From NCBI RefSeq assembly GCF_005405385.1, contig NZ_BJDY01000003.1, positions 677,484 to 741,483 on the forward strand: DNA of 64,000 nt. Direction: 5' to 3'. Position 1 is the first letter of the stretch, and every line of letters begins with the position of its first letter. The notes below the pieces were generated by a model that saw nothing but the letters and a program-made list of their open reading frames with translations, made no database searches and was not told the DNA's origin. Positions 38,218-48,227 of the stretch are shown here, one piece after another. The translations under genes were made by a program, and so were the position numbers. Source of the stretch: Lactiplantibacillus mudanjiangensis. Lineage in GTDB: Bacteria > Bacillota > Bacilli > Lactobacillales > Lactobacillaceae.

Positions 38218-38282
38218 GTGAAGCATGCTTATCGCATGATTATGCGTTAATAACACTAATTTTGAATATTTGAGGTGATTTT

Positions 38283-39311
38283 ATGCAAGTTGCGCTAGTT
38301 GGCGTTAATGGCTATAGCGGGATGACGTTGTATCGATTATTGAAGCAGCATCCCGCCGTTGACCAGATTAAGTTATATGGACATACCGACAGCAAGCCGA
38401 CCACATTGGCGGCACTCGTACCGGTTTTTCAGAAAGAAACGGTGCGCGTCCGACCATTTGATGCGGCAACGGTAATGGCTGAAAATGACGTCGTTTTCTT
38501 CGCAACTTCAGCGGGCGTCACGAAAACACTGGCGTTACCTTTAATTGCGGCAAACTTTCCGGTAATTGATTTATCGGGGGATTTCCGATTACGGCAACCA
38601 GATGCTTATGAGACTTGGTATCATCAAACGGCCGCTCCGGTAGCCGCATTGGCTAAAGCCAGCTATGGTCTTGCCGAATTTAATCACCACTTAACGCCCT
38701 ATGTTGCCAATCCCGGCTGTTATGCAACGGCAACTTTATTAGGGTTAGCCCCGGTTGTGCAGCAACACCTTATTGAGCCAACTAGTATTGTCGTTGATGC
38801 GAAATCCGGATTATCAGGCGCCGGCAAAAAATTAAGCACGACGAGTCAATTTACGATGGTGAATGACAATTTACAACTTTATAAACTCAATCAACATCAA
38901 CACATTCCAGAAATCATGCAACAACTACAGCAATGGTGGCCTAAAGTGCCGGCATTAGAATTTACGACGACTTTGATTCCGGTGACCCGCGGCATTATGA
39001 GTACGATTTATGCCAAAGCGGCACAACCAACGACGACGGCCGAACTAGTAGCGGCTTATCAGCAAGTCTATCAAGATCAACCATTTGTCCAAGTATTACC
39101 AGCTGACGACTTACCAACGCTAAAACAAGTCGTTGGCAGTAATGACTGCGCCATCGGTGTGAACTACAATCCGATCACCAACACGATTCTGATCGTTAGT
39201 GTGATCGATAACCTAATGAAGGGGGCCGCGGGACAAGCGGTTCAAAACTTCAATCAACTGTTTCAATATCCAGCGACAGCAGGACTTCCTGACCTGCCAG
39301 TCTTTCCTTAG
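38283..39311 (+). CDS. argC: N-acetyl-gamma-glutamyl-phosphate reductase
   Basis: NADPH-dependent reduction of N-acetylglutamyl phosphate, third step of arginine synthesis. The 342-aa protein has the Rossmann start VALVGVNGYSGMTL, VIDLSGDFRL, and the catalytic Cys in VANPGCYATATLLGL near residue 146, followed by DAKSGLSGAGK. It is the first gene of argCJBDF; AGGTGATTTT precedes the ATG. All five biosynthetic genes to citrulline follow without internal terminators. Confidence 0.96.
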   Translation: MQVALVGVNGYSGMTLYRLLKQHPAVDQIKLYGHTDSKPTTLAALVPVFQKETVRVRPFDAATVMAENDVVFFATSAGVTKTLALPLIAANFPVIDLSGDFRLRQPDAYETWYHQTAAPVAALAKASYGLAEFNHHLTPYVANPGCYATATLLGLAPVVQQHLIEPTSIVVDAKSGLSGAGKKLSTTSQFTMVNDNLQLYKLNQHQHIPEIMQQLQQWWPKVPALEFTTTLIPVTRGIMSTIYAKAAQPTTTAELVAAYQQVYQDQPFVQVLPADDLPTLKQVVGSNDCAIGVNYNPITNTILIVSVIDNLMKGAAGQAVQNFNQLFQYPATAGLPDLPVFP

Positions 39312-39326
39312 AAAGGGGTCTTATTC

Positions 39327-40532
39327 ATGCAAGTGTTAACTAAATCGTTTCAAAAAGTCGCCTTTCAATGGCCAGAGGGGTTCTATAGTGATGGCATTCA
39401 TATCGGCCTTCGTCGGCAGAAAAAGGATTTCGGCTGGCTATTTTCAAAAGTCCCGGCCGCGGCCGCTGGGACGTATACGACTAATCAGTTTCAAGCAGCA
39501 CCAACTAAGTTAACTAAGGCCATGATTGATCAAGATCATCAGCTGCAAGGCTTACTGCTCAACAGTGCGGTGGCTAATTCATGTACCGGTCAACAAGGTT
39601 GGGATAATGCGGTGCAAGAACAAACTTGGCTAGCCAATAAATTAGCAGTGGACCCGAGCTTGATTGGCGTTGCCTCAACCGGCTTAATCGGCGCACAGTT
39701 ACCAATGGATGTGATTAAAAATGGTTTGCCGCAACTCACCCCCACCAAAAGTGACGCGGTGACTTATGCGGTGCTAACGACCGATAAACAGCCTAAAACG
39801 ATTTGCGTGCAATGTGAACTAAGTGGTCACTTGGTCACTATCACGGGTTTTGCCAAAGGGTCGGGGATGATTCATCCCAAGATGGCAACGATGCTTGGAT
39901 TTATCACCACTGATGCCCAAATTGCTGGCGAAGACTTACAGGCCTTATTGAGTGACCAAGTTGACGAAACCTTTAATCAGATCACGGTTGATGGTGATAC
40001 GTCGACCAACGATATGGTGGTCACCATGGCGAATGGGTTGGCCGAAAATCCGAATTTAACACCGGATACTGCTGACTATGCGACCTTTGCAGCTGCTTTT
40101 CATACGGTGTTAGGTGAGCTGGCTAAACAAATTGCGGCGGATGGTGAAGGAGCAACAAAATTAGTCGAATGTAACGTCTGGCATGCGGCTAGTGAAGCCG
40201 ATGGTCAACAAGTAGCTAAGGCCATTGTCGGCTCCAACCTAGTGAAAGCCGCTATCTTTGGCGAAGATCCCAATTGGGGACGGATTATCAGTACAATTGG
40301 CGCGACACCGGCTGATCTGGATATCGACCATGTCAATATTTCGATGAACGGCTTGCCATTAGTGGCAGATAGTTTGGCATTGCCATTTGATGAAGCCACC
40401 GTGAAGGCCACCTTAGGTCAGTCAAAAATCACGATTGATGTGGATCTCCAACATGGGGACGCGAGTGGACAGGCCTGGGGTTGTGATCTGACTTATAACT
40501 ATGTCAAGATCAATGCCAGCTACCACACTTAA
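39327..40532 (+). CDS. argJ: Glutamate N-acetyltransferase / ornithine acetyltransferase
   Basis: ArgJ recycles the acetyl group from acetylornithine to glutamate, and may also use acetyl-CoA if bifunctional. The 401-aa precursor self-cleaves into two chains at the conserved ATML (residues 187-190, nucleophile Thr188) within KGSGMIHPKMATML. NSAVANSCTGQQG near residue 79 and the C-terminal DLTYNYVKINASY are also conserved. The presence of ArgJ means no separate argE is needed. It begins 16 bp after argC. Confidence 0.96.
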   Translation: MQVLTKSFQKVAFQWPEGFYSDGIHIGLRRQKKDFGWLFSKVPAAAAGTYTTNQFQAAPTKLTKAMIDQDHQLQGLLLNSAVANSCTGQQGWDNAVQEQTWLANKLAVDPSLIGVASTGLIGAQLPMDVIKNGLPQLTPTKSDAVTYAVLTTDKQPKTICVQCELSGHLVTITGFAKGSGMIHPKMATMLGFITTDAQIAGEDLQALLSDQVDETFNQITVDGDTSTNDMVVTMANGLAENPNLTPDTADYATFAAAFHTVLGELAKQIAADGEGATKLVECNVWHAASEADGQQVAKAIVGSNLVKAAIFGEDPNWGRIISTIGATPADLDIDHVNISMNGLPLVADSLALPFDEATVKATLGQSKITIDVDLQHGDASGQAWGCDLTYNYVKINASYHT

Positions 40533-40545
40533 ATGGAGGCTGCTA

Positions 40546-41292
40546 ATGAAAAAATTAATCATCATTAAGATTGGTGGCGCGGCCATTCAACAATTAACGA
40601 CCGCTTTTTTTCATCAACTACAAACATGGCATTTGCAAGGACATCGCATCTTAATCGTGCATGGCGGTGGACCCATGATCAGTCAATTGATGACGCGATT
40701 ACAGCTACCAGTTAAAAAAATGAACGGGCTGCGGGTCACTGACGACCAGACATTAGCATTGACGAAACTAGTACTACTGGGTGAGGCGCAACCAGCGTTA
40801 CTTACCCAATTAGCACAACATCATCTGCCAGTGATTGGATTAAATGCAGCTGACAATCAGTTACTAGTCGGTGACTATGTGAACCAAGCCCAATTAGGTG
40901 CGGTCGGCAAGGTGACCACCGTGAACCAAAGTTATTTGCAGGCTAGTTTAGCCCATCACATTGGGGTACTAGCCCCGTTAGCGTTAACGGCGACTGGACA
41001 TTGGTTGAATGTCAATGCCGATGTGGCGGCAACTGCCTTGGCACAACAGTTACAAGCTGAAAAACTCGTTTTGTTAACTGATGTACCAGGGATTATTCAT
41101 CACGGTAATGTCTTGACCACGTTGTCGCCACACCAAGCCCAAACGTTAACCCAACAAGCGGTCATTACGGCGGGGATGCGGCCAAAAGTGCAAGCGGCGA
41201 TTCAAGCGATTCAAGCCGGTGTTGCACAAGCCGTGATTACGAATGCCATTGACCAACCAGGAACAGCCATTATTCAGGAGGCCGCAATATGA
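40546..41292 (+). CDS. argB: Acetylglutamate kinase
   Basis: Phosphorylates N-acetylglutamate. The 248-aa amino-acid-kinase fold protein has IIKIGGAAI at the start, VHGGGPMISQLM near residue 39, and NVNADVAATALAQQL near 158. It is at the short end for the family, like the feedback-insensitive forms in organisms with ArgJ; that comparison is inference. ATG 40546 follows GGAGG. It overlaps argD by 4 bp (ATGA). Confidence 0.95.
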   Translation: MKKLIIIKIGGAAIQQLTTAFFHQLQTWHLQGHRILIVHGGGPMISQLMTRLQLPVKKMNGLRVTDDQTLALTKLVLLGEAQPALLTQLAQHHLPVIGLNAADNQLLVGDYVNQAQLGAVGKVTTVNQSYLQASLAHHIGVLAPLALTATGHWLNVNADVAATALAQQLQAEKLVLLTDVPGIIHHGNVLTTLSPHQAQTLTQQAVITAGMRPKVQAAIQAIQAGVAQAVITNAIDQPGTAIIQEAAI

Positions 41293-42452
41293 ACGAAGAG
41301 GTTTTATTTCCAACTTACCAACGGTTCCCATTTGCCATTGAAAGTGGGCAAGGGGTGCAGTTAACCGATGACCACGGGCAAACTTACTTAGATTTCACAG
41401 CTGGGATTGGCGTCTGTAATCTCGGTTACCAGGTACCCACATTGCAAGCGGCAGTCAAAGCGCAGCTCGATCAAATTTGGCATACGTCGAATTTATATCA
41501 AAATCACTTACAAACAGAAGTGGCCCAGTTGTTGGTCAATGGTGAGGATCGCTGTGTCTTTTTTGCCAATTCTGGGACTGAGGCCAATGAAGCAGCCTTG
41601 AAATTAGCTCGGAAGTTTACGGGAAAAAGTGCGATTTTAGCTTTTGAACATGGCTTTCATGGGCGGACTTATGGGGCCATGTCGATGACGGGAAATCCAC
41701 ATATTCAAGCTGGTTATGCGCCATTAGTTCCGGGCGTTCAATTCGCTACTTATAATGATCCCGCGGCACTTGATCAAATTACGCCGGATCTCGCGGCAGT
41801 GATCTTAGAAGTTGTACAAGGTGAAGGCGGTGTTTTTGTCGGCGAGCCTGCGTGGTTAGCGGCGGTTAATCAAGCTTGTCATGAGCAAGGCGTGTTGTTG
41901 ATTATTGATGAAGTCCAAACTGGGATGGGGCGGACCGGTTATCGGTTAGCGTTTGAAGGTTACGGCTTAGACCCTGATATCTATACGGTGGCTAAAGGGT
42001 TGGCCAATGGGCTACCGGTGGGCGCTATGGTTGGTAAAAAGCAGTTAGCCACCGCGTTTGGGCCCGGTAGTCATGGGTCGACTTTTGCGGGCAATCCGGT
42101 CTCAATGGCGGCCGCGAAAGTCGTGTTACAAACACTCACACCTGACTTTTTAACGGCAGTTCAAGCGAAGGCTGATCAAGTTTGGGCTTATCTCCAAACT
42201 GAAATTGCCCCCTTGCCGGTCGTTAATCAAGTGACCGGGAAAGGCCTGATGATTGGCATTCATTTGGCTGAATCATTACCGGTTGCCAAGGTGATTACGG
42301 CACTACAGGCAGAACAGCTATTAACGTTATCAGCTGGTGACAATACGTTACGATTATTACCACCGCTAGTTATGACGTCCACTGATTTATTAGCTGGATT
42401 AACCACGATTAAGCATTTACTTGTCAAATTAAGTTCGGAGGTCATGGCATGA
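41289..42452 (+). CDS. argD: Acetylornithine aminotransferase
   Basis: A PLP class III aminotransferase converting N-acetylglutamate semialdehyde to acetylornithine. The 387-aa protein shows [52 protein letters not shown] (PLP-contacting Asp) and the PLP Lys in [16 protein letters not shown]. Start and end overlap argB and argF by 4 bp each, indicating tight translational coupling. Confidence 0.96.
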   Translation: MNEEVLFPTYQRFPFAIESGQGVQLTDDHGQTYLDFTAGIGVCNLGYQVPTLQAAVKAQLDQIWHTSNLYQNHLQTEVAQLLVNGEDRCVFFANSGTEANEAALKLARKFTGKSAILAFEHGFHGRTYGAMSMTGNPHIQAGYAPLVPGVQFATYNDPAALDQITPDLAAVILEVVQGEGGVFVGEPAWLAAVNQACHEQGVLLIIDEVQTGMGRTGYRLAFEGYGLDPDIYTVAKGLANGLPVGAMVGKKQLATAFGPGSHGSTFAGNPVSMAAAKVVLQTLTPDFLTAVQAKADQVWAYLQTEIAPLPVVNQVTGKGLMIGIHLAESLPVAKVITALQAEQLLTLSAGDNTLRLLPPLVMTSTDLLAGLTTIKHLLVKLSSEVMA

Positions 42453-43471
42453 ACAATCATTTTGCAGGACAATCATTTTTAAAAGAAATCGACTTTACCC
42501 CCGCCGAGTTAACGTATTTGATCGACTTTGCATTGCATTTGAAGGCTTTAAAAGTGCAACATATCCCACATCCCTATTTGCAAGGAAAAAACATTGCGTT
42601 ACTTTTTGAAAAAACCTCAACACGGACGCGCTCAGCTTTTACGGTAGCGGCGAATGATTTAGGTGCGCACCCTGAGTTTTTAGGCCAAAACGATATTCAA
42701 TTAGGGCGTAAAGAGTCGGTTGGTGATACGGGAAAAGTCTTGGGGTCAATGTTTGATGGCATTGAATTTCGGGGCTTCGATCAAGCAACTGTTGAAACTT
42801 TAGCGCAAACGAGTGGGGTTCCGGTTTGGAATGGGTTGACTGATGACTGGCATCCCACGCAAATGATCGCCGATTTTATGACACTAAAGGCGCATTTTGG
42901 GCATCTAGCCGGATTGACATTGACTTACGTTGGTGATGGTCGCAATAACATGGCGAACAGTTTGCTAGTGACCAGTGTCATGCTGGGCGTCAATATTCAT
43001 ATTGGCGCACCTAAAGATCTTCAACCAGCTGATGCGGTGGTAAAAATCGCTAAAGACTATGCTGCGACTAGTGGTAGTGACATTTTAATTACCGCTGATC
43101 CTAAGCAAGCCGTAGCTGGCGCCGATGCCTTATATACCGATGTCTGGGTGTCAATGGGTGAACAAGTCGATTATGGTGATCGGATTAAAGCATTATTGCC
43201 TTTCCAAATTAATGCTGATTTAGTTGCTGGGACTGGCAAAACGTGGACAATTATTATGCATTGCTTGCCAGCATTACATGATCATCAAACTGAATTAGGT
43301 GCTAAGCTTGGGACCCAGTTTGCTTTACCAGCGTTTGAAGTGACGGATGACGTTTTCAATAGTGAGCAAGCTGTCGTCTTTGAAGAAGCGGCTAATCGGA
43401 TGCCAGCGATTAAGGCGATTATGGCGGCGACTTTGGGTGAGCTCTTTATTCCTGATAGCCTATTCGCTTAA
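42449..43471 (+). CDS. argF: Ornithine carbamoyltransferase (anabolic)
   Basis: Joins carbamoyl phosphate and ornithine to citrulline. The 340-aa protein has the carbamoyl-phosphate site [11 protein letters not shown] (about residues 54-64), FRGFDQ, the HPTQMIADF motif, and [12 protein letters not shown] near residue 272. It is the last gene of argCJBDF; argG and argH are not in the window. Its partner substrate comes from the divergent carAB, so the whole cluster yields citrulline. Confidence 0.96.
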   Translation: MNNHFAGQSFLKEIDFTPAELTYLIDFALHLKALKVQHIPHPYLQGKNIALLFEKTSTRTRSAFTVAANDLGAHPEFLGQNDIQLGRKESVGDTGKVLGSMFDGIEFRGFDQATVETLAQTSGVPVWNGLTDDWHPTQMIADFMTLKAHFGHLAGLTLTYVGDGRNNMANSLLVTSVMLGVNIHIGAPKDLQPADAVVKIAKDYAATSGSDILITADPKQAVAGADALYTDVWVSMGEQVDYGDRIKALLPFQINADLVAGTGKTWTIIMHCLPALHDHQTELGAKLGTQFALPAFEVTDDVFNSEQAVVFEEAANRMPAIKAIMAATLGELFIPDSLFA

Positions 43472-43475
43472 AAAC

Positions 43476-43504
43476 TTGCGGCGATGATGTCTGAGTGCTA
43501 CGAT
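43476..43504 (+). promoter_or_regulatory. queT promoter
   Basis: -35 TTGCGG (43476-43481), 17-bp spacer, -10 TACGAT (43499-43504), just upstream of the riboswitch. Confidence 0.5.
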
Positions 43505-43525
43505 ATAACTCGCTTGTCAATTTTT

Positions 43526-43563
43526 CGTGGTTCGTAACCATCCCACGTTAAAAAACTAGGAGG
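43526..43563 (+). ncRNA. PreQ1-I riboswitch upstream of queT
   Basis: P1 stem CGTGG (43526-43530) and CCACG (43543-43547) enclose the loop TTCGTAACCATC. It is followed by the A-rich tail TTAAAAAACTAGGAGG. This matches the class I preQ1 aptamer layout (small stem, C-rich loop, AAAAAACTA tail), in which the tail pairs back into the loop. The tail runs straight into the Shine-Dalgarno AGGAGG, so ligand binding should block translation. The gene downstream is a predicted queuosine-precursor transporter. Confidence 0.82.
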
Positions 43564-43571
43564 ATTTATCA

Positions 43572-44078
43572 ATGACATCGTCAAAAATTCGGCCGTGGAT
43601 CATTAATGCATTAGTCGCGGCGTTATATATTGTATTATCAGTTGGTCCAGCGGCCTTTAATCTGGCTTCTGGCGCGATTCAATTTCGGGTTTCTGAAGGC
43701 TTAAATCATTTAGCTATTTTTAACCGTAAATATATTTGGGGAATTGTTGCTGGGGTCATTTTATTTGACGCTTTTGGACCAGGGGCTAGTCTGTTGAATG
43801 TCTTATTCGGTGGGGCCCAATCATTAATTGCGTTACTCATTGTGACCTGGCTTGGTCCTAAGCTAAAAACGGTGTGGCAACGGATGGCGTTAAATGTCGT
43901 TTTATTCACGGTATCGATGTGCATGATTGCTTGGATGCTCATGTTAGTTGGTGGTGGGACGGCTTTTTGGCCAACATATTTGACCACCGCTGTTTCGGAA
44001 TTCATCATCATGACCGTTACTGCACCAATTATGTATATTTTGGATCGTGTGTTACATTTCAGTGATCGGATTCAATAA
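43572..44078 (+). CDS. queT: QueT-family queuosine precursor ECF transporter S component
   Basis: A 168-aa integral membrane protein with about five to six helices. The family motifs GAIQFRVSEGLNHLAIF and FNRKYIWGIVAGVILFD (residues about 34-66) match QueT (COG4708), the substrate-binding subunit that works with the shared ECF ATPases and EcfT. The preQ1 riboswitch directly upstream fixes the substrate class: preQ1 or a related queuine precursor. The ECF module itself is not encoded here. Confidence 0.88.
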   Translation: MTSSKIRPWIINALVAALYIVLSVGPAAFNLASGAIQFRVSEGLNHLAIFNRKYIWGIVAGVILFDAFGPGASLLNVLFGGAQSLIALLIVTWLGPKLKTVWQRMALNVVLFTVSMCMIAWMLMLVGGGTAFWPTYLTTAVSEFIIMTVTAPIMYILDRVLHFSDRIQ

Positions 44079-44126
44079 AAAATTAGCGTTCCTAGTCGAT
44101 GACGACTAAGAACGCTAATTTTTTTG
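44078..44126. terminator. Terminator after queT
   Basis: AAAAATTAGCGTTC...GAACGCTAATTTTT stem with inner TAGTC/GACTA, then T run; A-rich start would also serve the minus strand. Confidence 0.9.
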
Positions 44127-44135
44127 ATTGTTTAA

Positions 44136-44310
44136 CTAAAGGTTGAAAGTTAAATGTATTGGTCGAAACCTTACCAACATTTACTTAAGTTGGATTAAAT
44201 TGTCACCTACGCCAGCCAGTGATTCTGCCGCCTGCTGTTCGCTCACTCTCGGCTATAAAAGTGATTAATAATTATAGCCGTCAGAAGCACTGGCCGATGT
44301 AAGTGGCTAA
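44136..44310 (-). repeat. Structured repeat family, copy R4 (short derivative with terminal repeat)
   Basis: The left end carries TAAAGGTTGAAAG (44137-44149), identical to the R2 terminal repeat. It continues with the R2 right flank in reverse (TGGTCGAAACCTTACCAACAT) into the closing stem CACCTACGCCAGCCAGTG. Only one apical hairpin (CGGCTATAA/TTATAGCCG) and a decayed partner of the closing stem (CACTGGC...GTAAGTG) remain. The opposite terminal repeat is missing. The copy lies between convergent genes. Confidence 0.72.
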
Positions 44311-44319
44311 CATAACAAA

Positions 44320-44958
44320 CTATTCAGCTTGGAGATCTTCCACTTCAATAACTTTGAATTGTTTACGGTTCAAGTTATCGGTAATCCGTTTAAGCTTTTC
44401 AGCATCCACATCTTCTGGAAGGGTAAATAAGGTCCGGTGTCCCAGGGTGCCATTTTGAACATCTAACGTCAAACAACCGGCGATTGAGGTGTACTTGGTG
44501 ATGATCTTAGCCATCGCCGCTAAATCACCACGTTCACCAATTGAAACGACCGTTAAGACATAACTACCCACATTGACGTTCCAAGATTGTGAGAGCATAT
44601 CCAACAAACGGGTATGGGTTAAGATACCGTAGAAGTAGCCATGTTCGTCTAAAACGGCAATGTAAGGTAAATCCTTAATTGAGAAGAAGACATTGTAGAA
44701 CGCTGAATCAACTTGAATCGTTTTAGTCGCGTTCTTTAATAAGGTGGTGACGGGCAGTGACATATCGCCGCCACGTGATTTATGACGGTAAATGTGCATT
44801 TTATAAACATTACCACGGAAAATATGACCGGTTTCGTCCAAGATTGGCACACAACGGAAACCTGAATCTTCGAGTACTTGGAGTGCTTCTTCTAAAGTTG
44901 CGTCAGCGGTGACCGTTGTGAGGCGTTCTTTGGGTTTAACTAAAGTTTTTAAGAGCAT
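44320..44958 (-). CDS. CBS-pair plus ACT-like domain protein
   Basis: This 212-aa cytoplasmic protein has two CBS motifs (about residues 5-60 and 75-135; VTADATLEEALQVLEDSGFRCVPILD and IQVDSAFYNVF...PYIAVLDEHGYFYGILT) followed by an ACT-like C-terminal domain (YVLTVVSIGERGDLAAMAKIITKY). This layout is that of Listeria CbpA, a c-di-AMP-binding protein, so nucleotide sensing is a reasonable inference but not shown. ATG 44958 is better spaced from GGGGGAT than the ATG two codons upstream (44964). Confidence 0.75.
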   Translation of the reverse strand: MLLKTLVKPKERLTTVTADATLEEALQVLEDSGFRCVPILDETGHIFRGNVYKMHIYRHKSRGGDMSLPVTTLLKNATKTIQVDSAFYNVFFSIKDLPYIAVLDEHGYFYGILTHTRLLDMLSQSWNVNVGSYVLTVVSIGERGDLAAMAKIITKYTSIAGCLTLDVQNGTLGHRTLFTLPEDVDAEKLKRITDNLNRKQFKVIEVEDLQAE

Positions 44959-45070
44959 AATCATGATCCCCCAGATATTTAATTTATGAGACTTATTTTA
45001 ATTTAAGGATACCATAAAAGCCCGAATAGGGGGAGCGTGATAATCACGGAATGCATGGATTTAAACGACA

Positions 45071-45107
45071 AAAAAGTCAGTGACCATAGTGGCCCACTGA
45101 CTTTTTA
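45071..45107 (-). terminator. Terminator of the L,D-transpeptidase-like gene
   Basis: AAAAAGTCAGTG/CACTGACTTTTT stem; on the minus strand the stem is followed by TTTTTTGTC. Confidence 0.88.
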
Positions 45108-45121
45108 AAATTAGATTTAAA

Positions 45122-46516
45122 TTAGAAAACAACGACCGGCGTCCCGACAGAAACGGCATTGTAAACTTTGCCGACAATCGAAGGTGGGGTATTCACACAA
45201 CCGTGAGAACCATGAGTCTTGTACCAAGTCCCACCGTATTGTGGTTGCCATGAAGAATCATGAATCCCTTCACCAGTGTCATCAAATGGCATCCAGTAAG
45301 AAACAGGTTGTGAATAGCTAGAGCCATTATCATTTTGCCCCTTTAAAGTGGCATTACGCTGTTTGCTCCAAATATCCCAAACTCCAGTAGTTGTCGCATG
45401 AGCGCCTGGCTTCCCAGTAACCACATCCGTCGATACTTTAACCTTACCGTTGACATAAACCCACATATGTTGATTTTGTTTATCAACTTCAACGTAAGTA
45501 TTGCCAATATCGGTCTTCTTGTTATTATAGCCGGAACCACTGATTAATGGTGAACGGGTGAAATCCTTACCAGCTAAGATTTGTTTCGTCAAAGCGGCCG
45601 TTTCCTTGTTGATCTTGATGGTCCAACCATAAAATCCACCGCTGACTTTAACGGTGCCACGTAAGGTACTCTTAAAGGTCCGGGTTGTATGATACGTATG
45701 GTATTTGGCATTTAACTGGGTGACATAAGCTTTGACGGCCTTTTGGTCTAACGTGACTTTACCAGCACTATCGACTTGAATCCAGCTCAAAATTTTATCG
45801 TTTGAAATTTGGAACTTATGGCCATTAATGTTGTACTTAGCGGTTTCTTTGGCATAAGGTGCGGCCTTGGATTTAGCAGTGGCTAATGTTTTGCTCGTAC
45901 TCGTGACAGTTGGTTTAACGTAAGCATCTTTTAAGTTGATGCTGGTCTTGCCATCAGCCATGGCTTTTTTAACAACTTGTTTTAACGTTGCTTGATCAAT
46001 TTCGGTCCCTTGGACTTCTTTCTTGATGACCACTTGGCCATTTTGATAAACCAACTTGGCGTTTTCAGTTTTAGTCCGACTAGTTTGACTAGCATTTTTC
46101 ATAATCCGGTTGACCAATTGTTGCATACTGGAACTGGAAACCGTTAGCTTACCTAAACTAGCAGTGTCATCGGCATTGGCTTGATTCATCAGTGATAATG
46201 GCCAACTCCAGTAATTTTGATTTTTAACCATTTTGGTCAAGTCGTGTTGGGTATCGATTTGAATCCCAGCCGATTTACTATTGAAAGAATAGATCGCTTG
46301 TCCACCTTCAACAACGTGATAAGTACGATGTTCTAAGGCGTGGCTAACCTTACTGGCAACTTGATTAGCCGACTTATTACTGACGTCAACACCAGCGACC
46401 TGAGTGTTCATTAGAAATTTTTGACCATGTTGTAATGTGAGACTTGTGGCGATATACCCAACTGCAATTAAACCAACGACAGTTCCGGCGATCGCGATCC
46501 CCCGGTTGTGTTTCAT
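45122..46516 (-). CDS. YkuD-type L,D-transpeptidase with peptidoglycan-binding domain
   Basis: This 464-aa extracytoplasmic protein has an N-terminal membrane anchor (GIAIAGTVVGLIAVGYIATSL, about residues 6-26), then a long PG_binding_4-like region (about 35-320). The C-terminal YkuD domain has the catalytic motif HGSHGCVNTP, with Cys near residue 440. Such enzymes make 3-3 cross-links or attach proteins to wall peptides. In lactobacilli with D-Lac-ended stems the exact reaction is uncertain. It is a single gene; ATG follows GGAGGC. Its own upstream region holds repeat copy R5. Confidence 0.88.
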   Translation of the reverse strand: MKHNRGIAIAGTVVGLIAVGYIATSLTLQHGQKFLMNTQVAGVDVSNKSANQVASKVSHALEHRTYHVVEGGQAIYSFNSKSAGIQIDTQHDLTKMVKNQNYWSWPLSLMNQANADDTASLGKLTVSSSSMQQLVNRIMKNASQTSRTKTENAKLVYQNGQVVIKKEVQGTEIDQATLKQVVKKAMADGKTSINLKDAYVKPTVTSTSKTLATAKSKAAPYAKETAKYNINGHKFQISNDKILSWIQVDSAGKVTLDQKAVKAYVTQLNAKYHTYHTTRTFKSTLRGTVKVSGGFYGWTIKINKETAALTKQILAGKDFTRSPLISGSGYNNKKTDIGNTYVEVDKQNQHMWVYVNGKVKVSTDVVTGKPGAHATTTGVWDIWSKQRNATLKGQNDNGSSYSQPVSYWMPFDDTGEGIHDSSWQPQYGGTWYKTHGSHGCVNTPPSIVGKVYNAVSVGTPVVVF

Positions 46517-46727
46517 TTAAGAATGCCTCCATGCGCATATTAATGTTCTCACCTTATAACATTTCGAGCCGAATGGCAAATGAGTAGCTTAGCAAAAAGA
46601 GGGGGTAAAGGACGTTATCATCAGCATGATGGCGTTCTCAATGAAAAAACAAGTTGTTTTATATGGATAAGTTGAAACTAATTATTAGTGAAAATATTTG
46701 GATAATCCCCAATGGCTTAGGCCGTAT

Positions 46728-46990
46728 TCAGTTTGACACCTACGTCAGCCAATGTTTTTCACGGCCGGCGCCATCACTAGCTGACTCCAGTTATCTTGTG
46801 GATCAATTTAGTGATTATCAGTGTAACCGTGAGTGAGCTCACGTTGAGCCCAGCCGTGGAAGACTCTTAGCGATTTATCGCTTAGAGTCTGGCGCTTTTG
46901 AAACACGGGTTTGGTGGTTCAAAACGACGGTTCAGACCGCATTTTGGCTGAAGCGTTCCGGCTCAAGGTGGGCGAACGGCAGGTGGCAAG
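46728..46990 (-). repeat. Structured repeat family, copy R5 (internally deleted)
   Basis: This minus-oriented copy keeps the closing stem (CACCTACG near 46739 with AGGTG near 46981), the GGCGCC arm, the GCGATTTATCGC hairpin and the CGTTTTGAA hairpin. Compared with R2/R3 it has lost the whole block holding two hairpins between GGCCGTG and the ATCGCTGACTG arm; a T run joins the ends. It also has a ~15-bp deletion near GGAACGC. A short open frame from 46654 to 46836 runs into it and is not believed. The rest of the 46517-47029 gap shows nothing else I can support. Confidence 0.75.
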
Positions 46991-47028
46991 TATGGGATAT
47001 TTGATCCGCGAACGCGCTAAAAGACAAT

Positions 47029-47064
47029 TAAAAAACCGACGATGCCAAGTGGCGGTCGTCGGTT
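47029..47064 (-). terminator. ldhL terminator
   Basis: AACCGACGA (47034-47042) with TCGTCGGTT (47056-47064); on the minus strand TTTTTT follows. Confidence 0.88.
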
Positions 47065-47077
47065 GCAATGGAACGAA

Positions 47078-48046
<969 letters not shown>

Positions 48047-48089
48047 TCATCCTCTCGTTGGAAAAATTTATTTTGGTTTCAACGATTAG

Positions 48090-48098
48090 AGTATACCA
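48090..48098 (-). promoter_or_regulatory. Extended -10 promoter of ldhL
   Basis: Minus strand TGGTATACT. No good -35 hexamer at standard spacing. Confidence 0.55.
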
Positions 48099-48156
48099 TG
48101 TTTAACTAGAAGAAGTCGCTAATTTAGCCACGCTTTTAATGGAATTGCCATTGAGG

Positions 48157-48172
48157 CCACAAACGCTTGTGG
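48157..48172. promoter_or_regulatory. Palindrome between ldhL and pth promoters
   Basis: CCACAA-acgc-TTGTGG, a 6+4+6 inverted repeat midway between the divergent extended -10 sites. The CG-centred middle is somewhat cre-like but the ends are reversed relative to cre; the binding protein is unknown. Confidence 0.35.
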
Positions 48173-48193
48173 TATGTGTTTAACAGGCGGATA

Positions 48194-48202
48194 TGGTATA
48201 CT
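48194..48202 (+). promoter_or_regulatory. Extended -10 promoter of pth-mfd
   Basis: TGGTATACT, same form as the divergent ldhL site. It begins a leader of about 120 nt. Confidence 0.55.
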
Positions 48203-48227
48203 ATTGGCACTGAAAATGGGTCACGAC

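Noticed and set aside
46654..46836. 60-aa frame across the left part of repeat R5
   Set aside because: Starts without a proper ribosome site and runs into repeat sequence.
33421..47000. Repeat family considered as a CRISPR array or IS remnant
   Set aside because: Copies are dispersed, not tandem with spacers, and carry no transposase-like coding remnant.
48157..48172. cre (CcpA) or Rex site for ldhL
   Set aside because: The palindrome arms are reversed relative to cre, and it does not match TTGTGA-N6-TCACAA of Rex; kept only as an unassigned palindrome.
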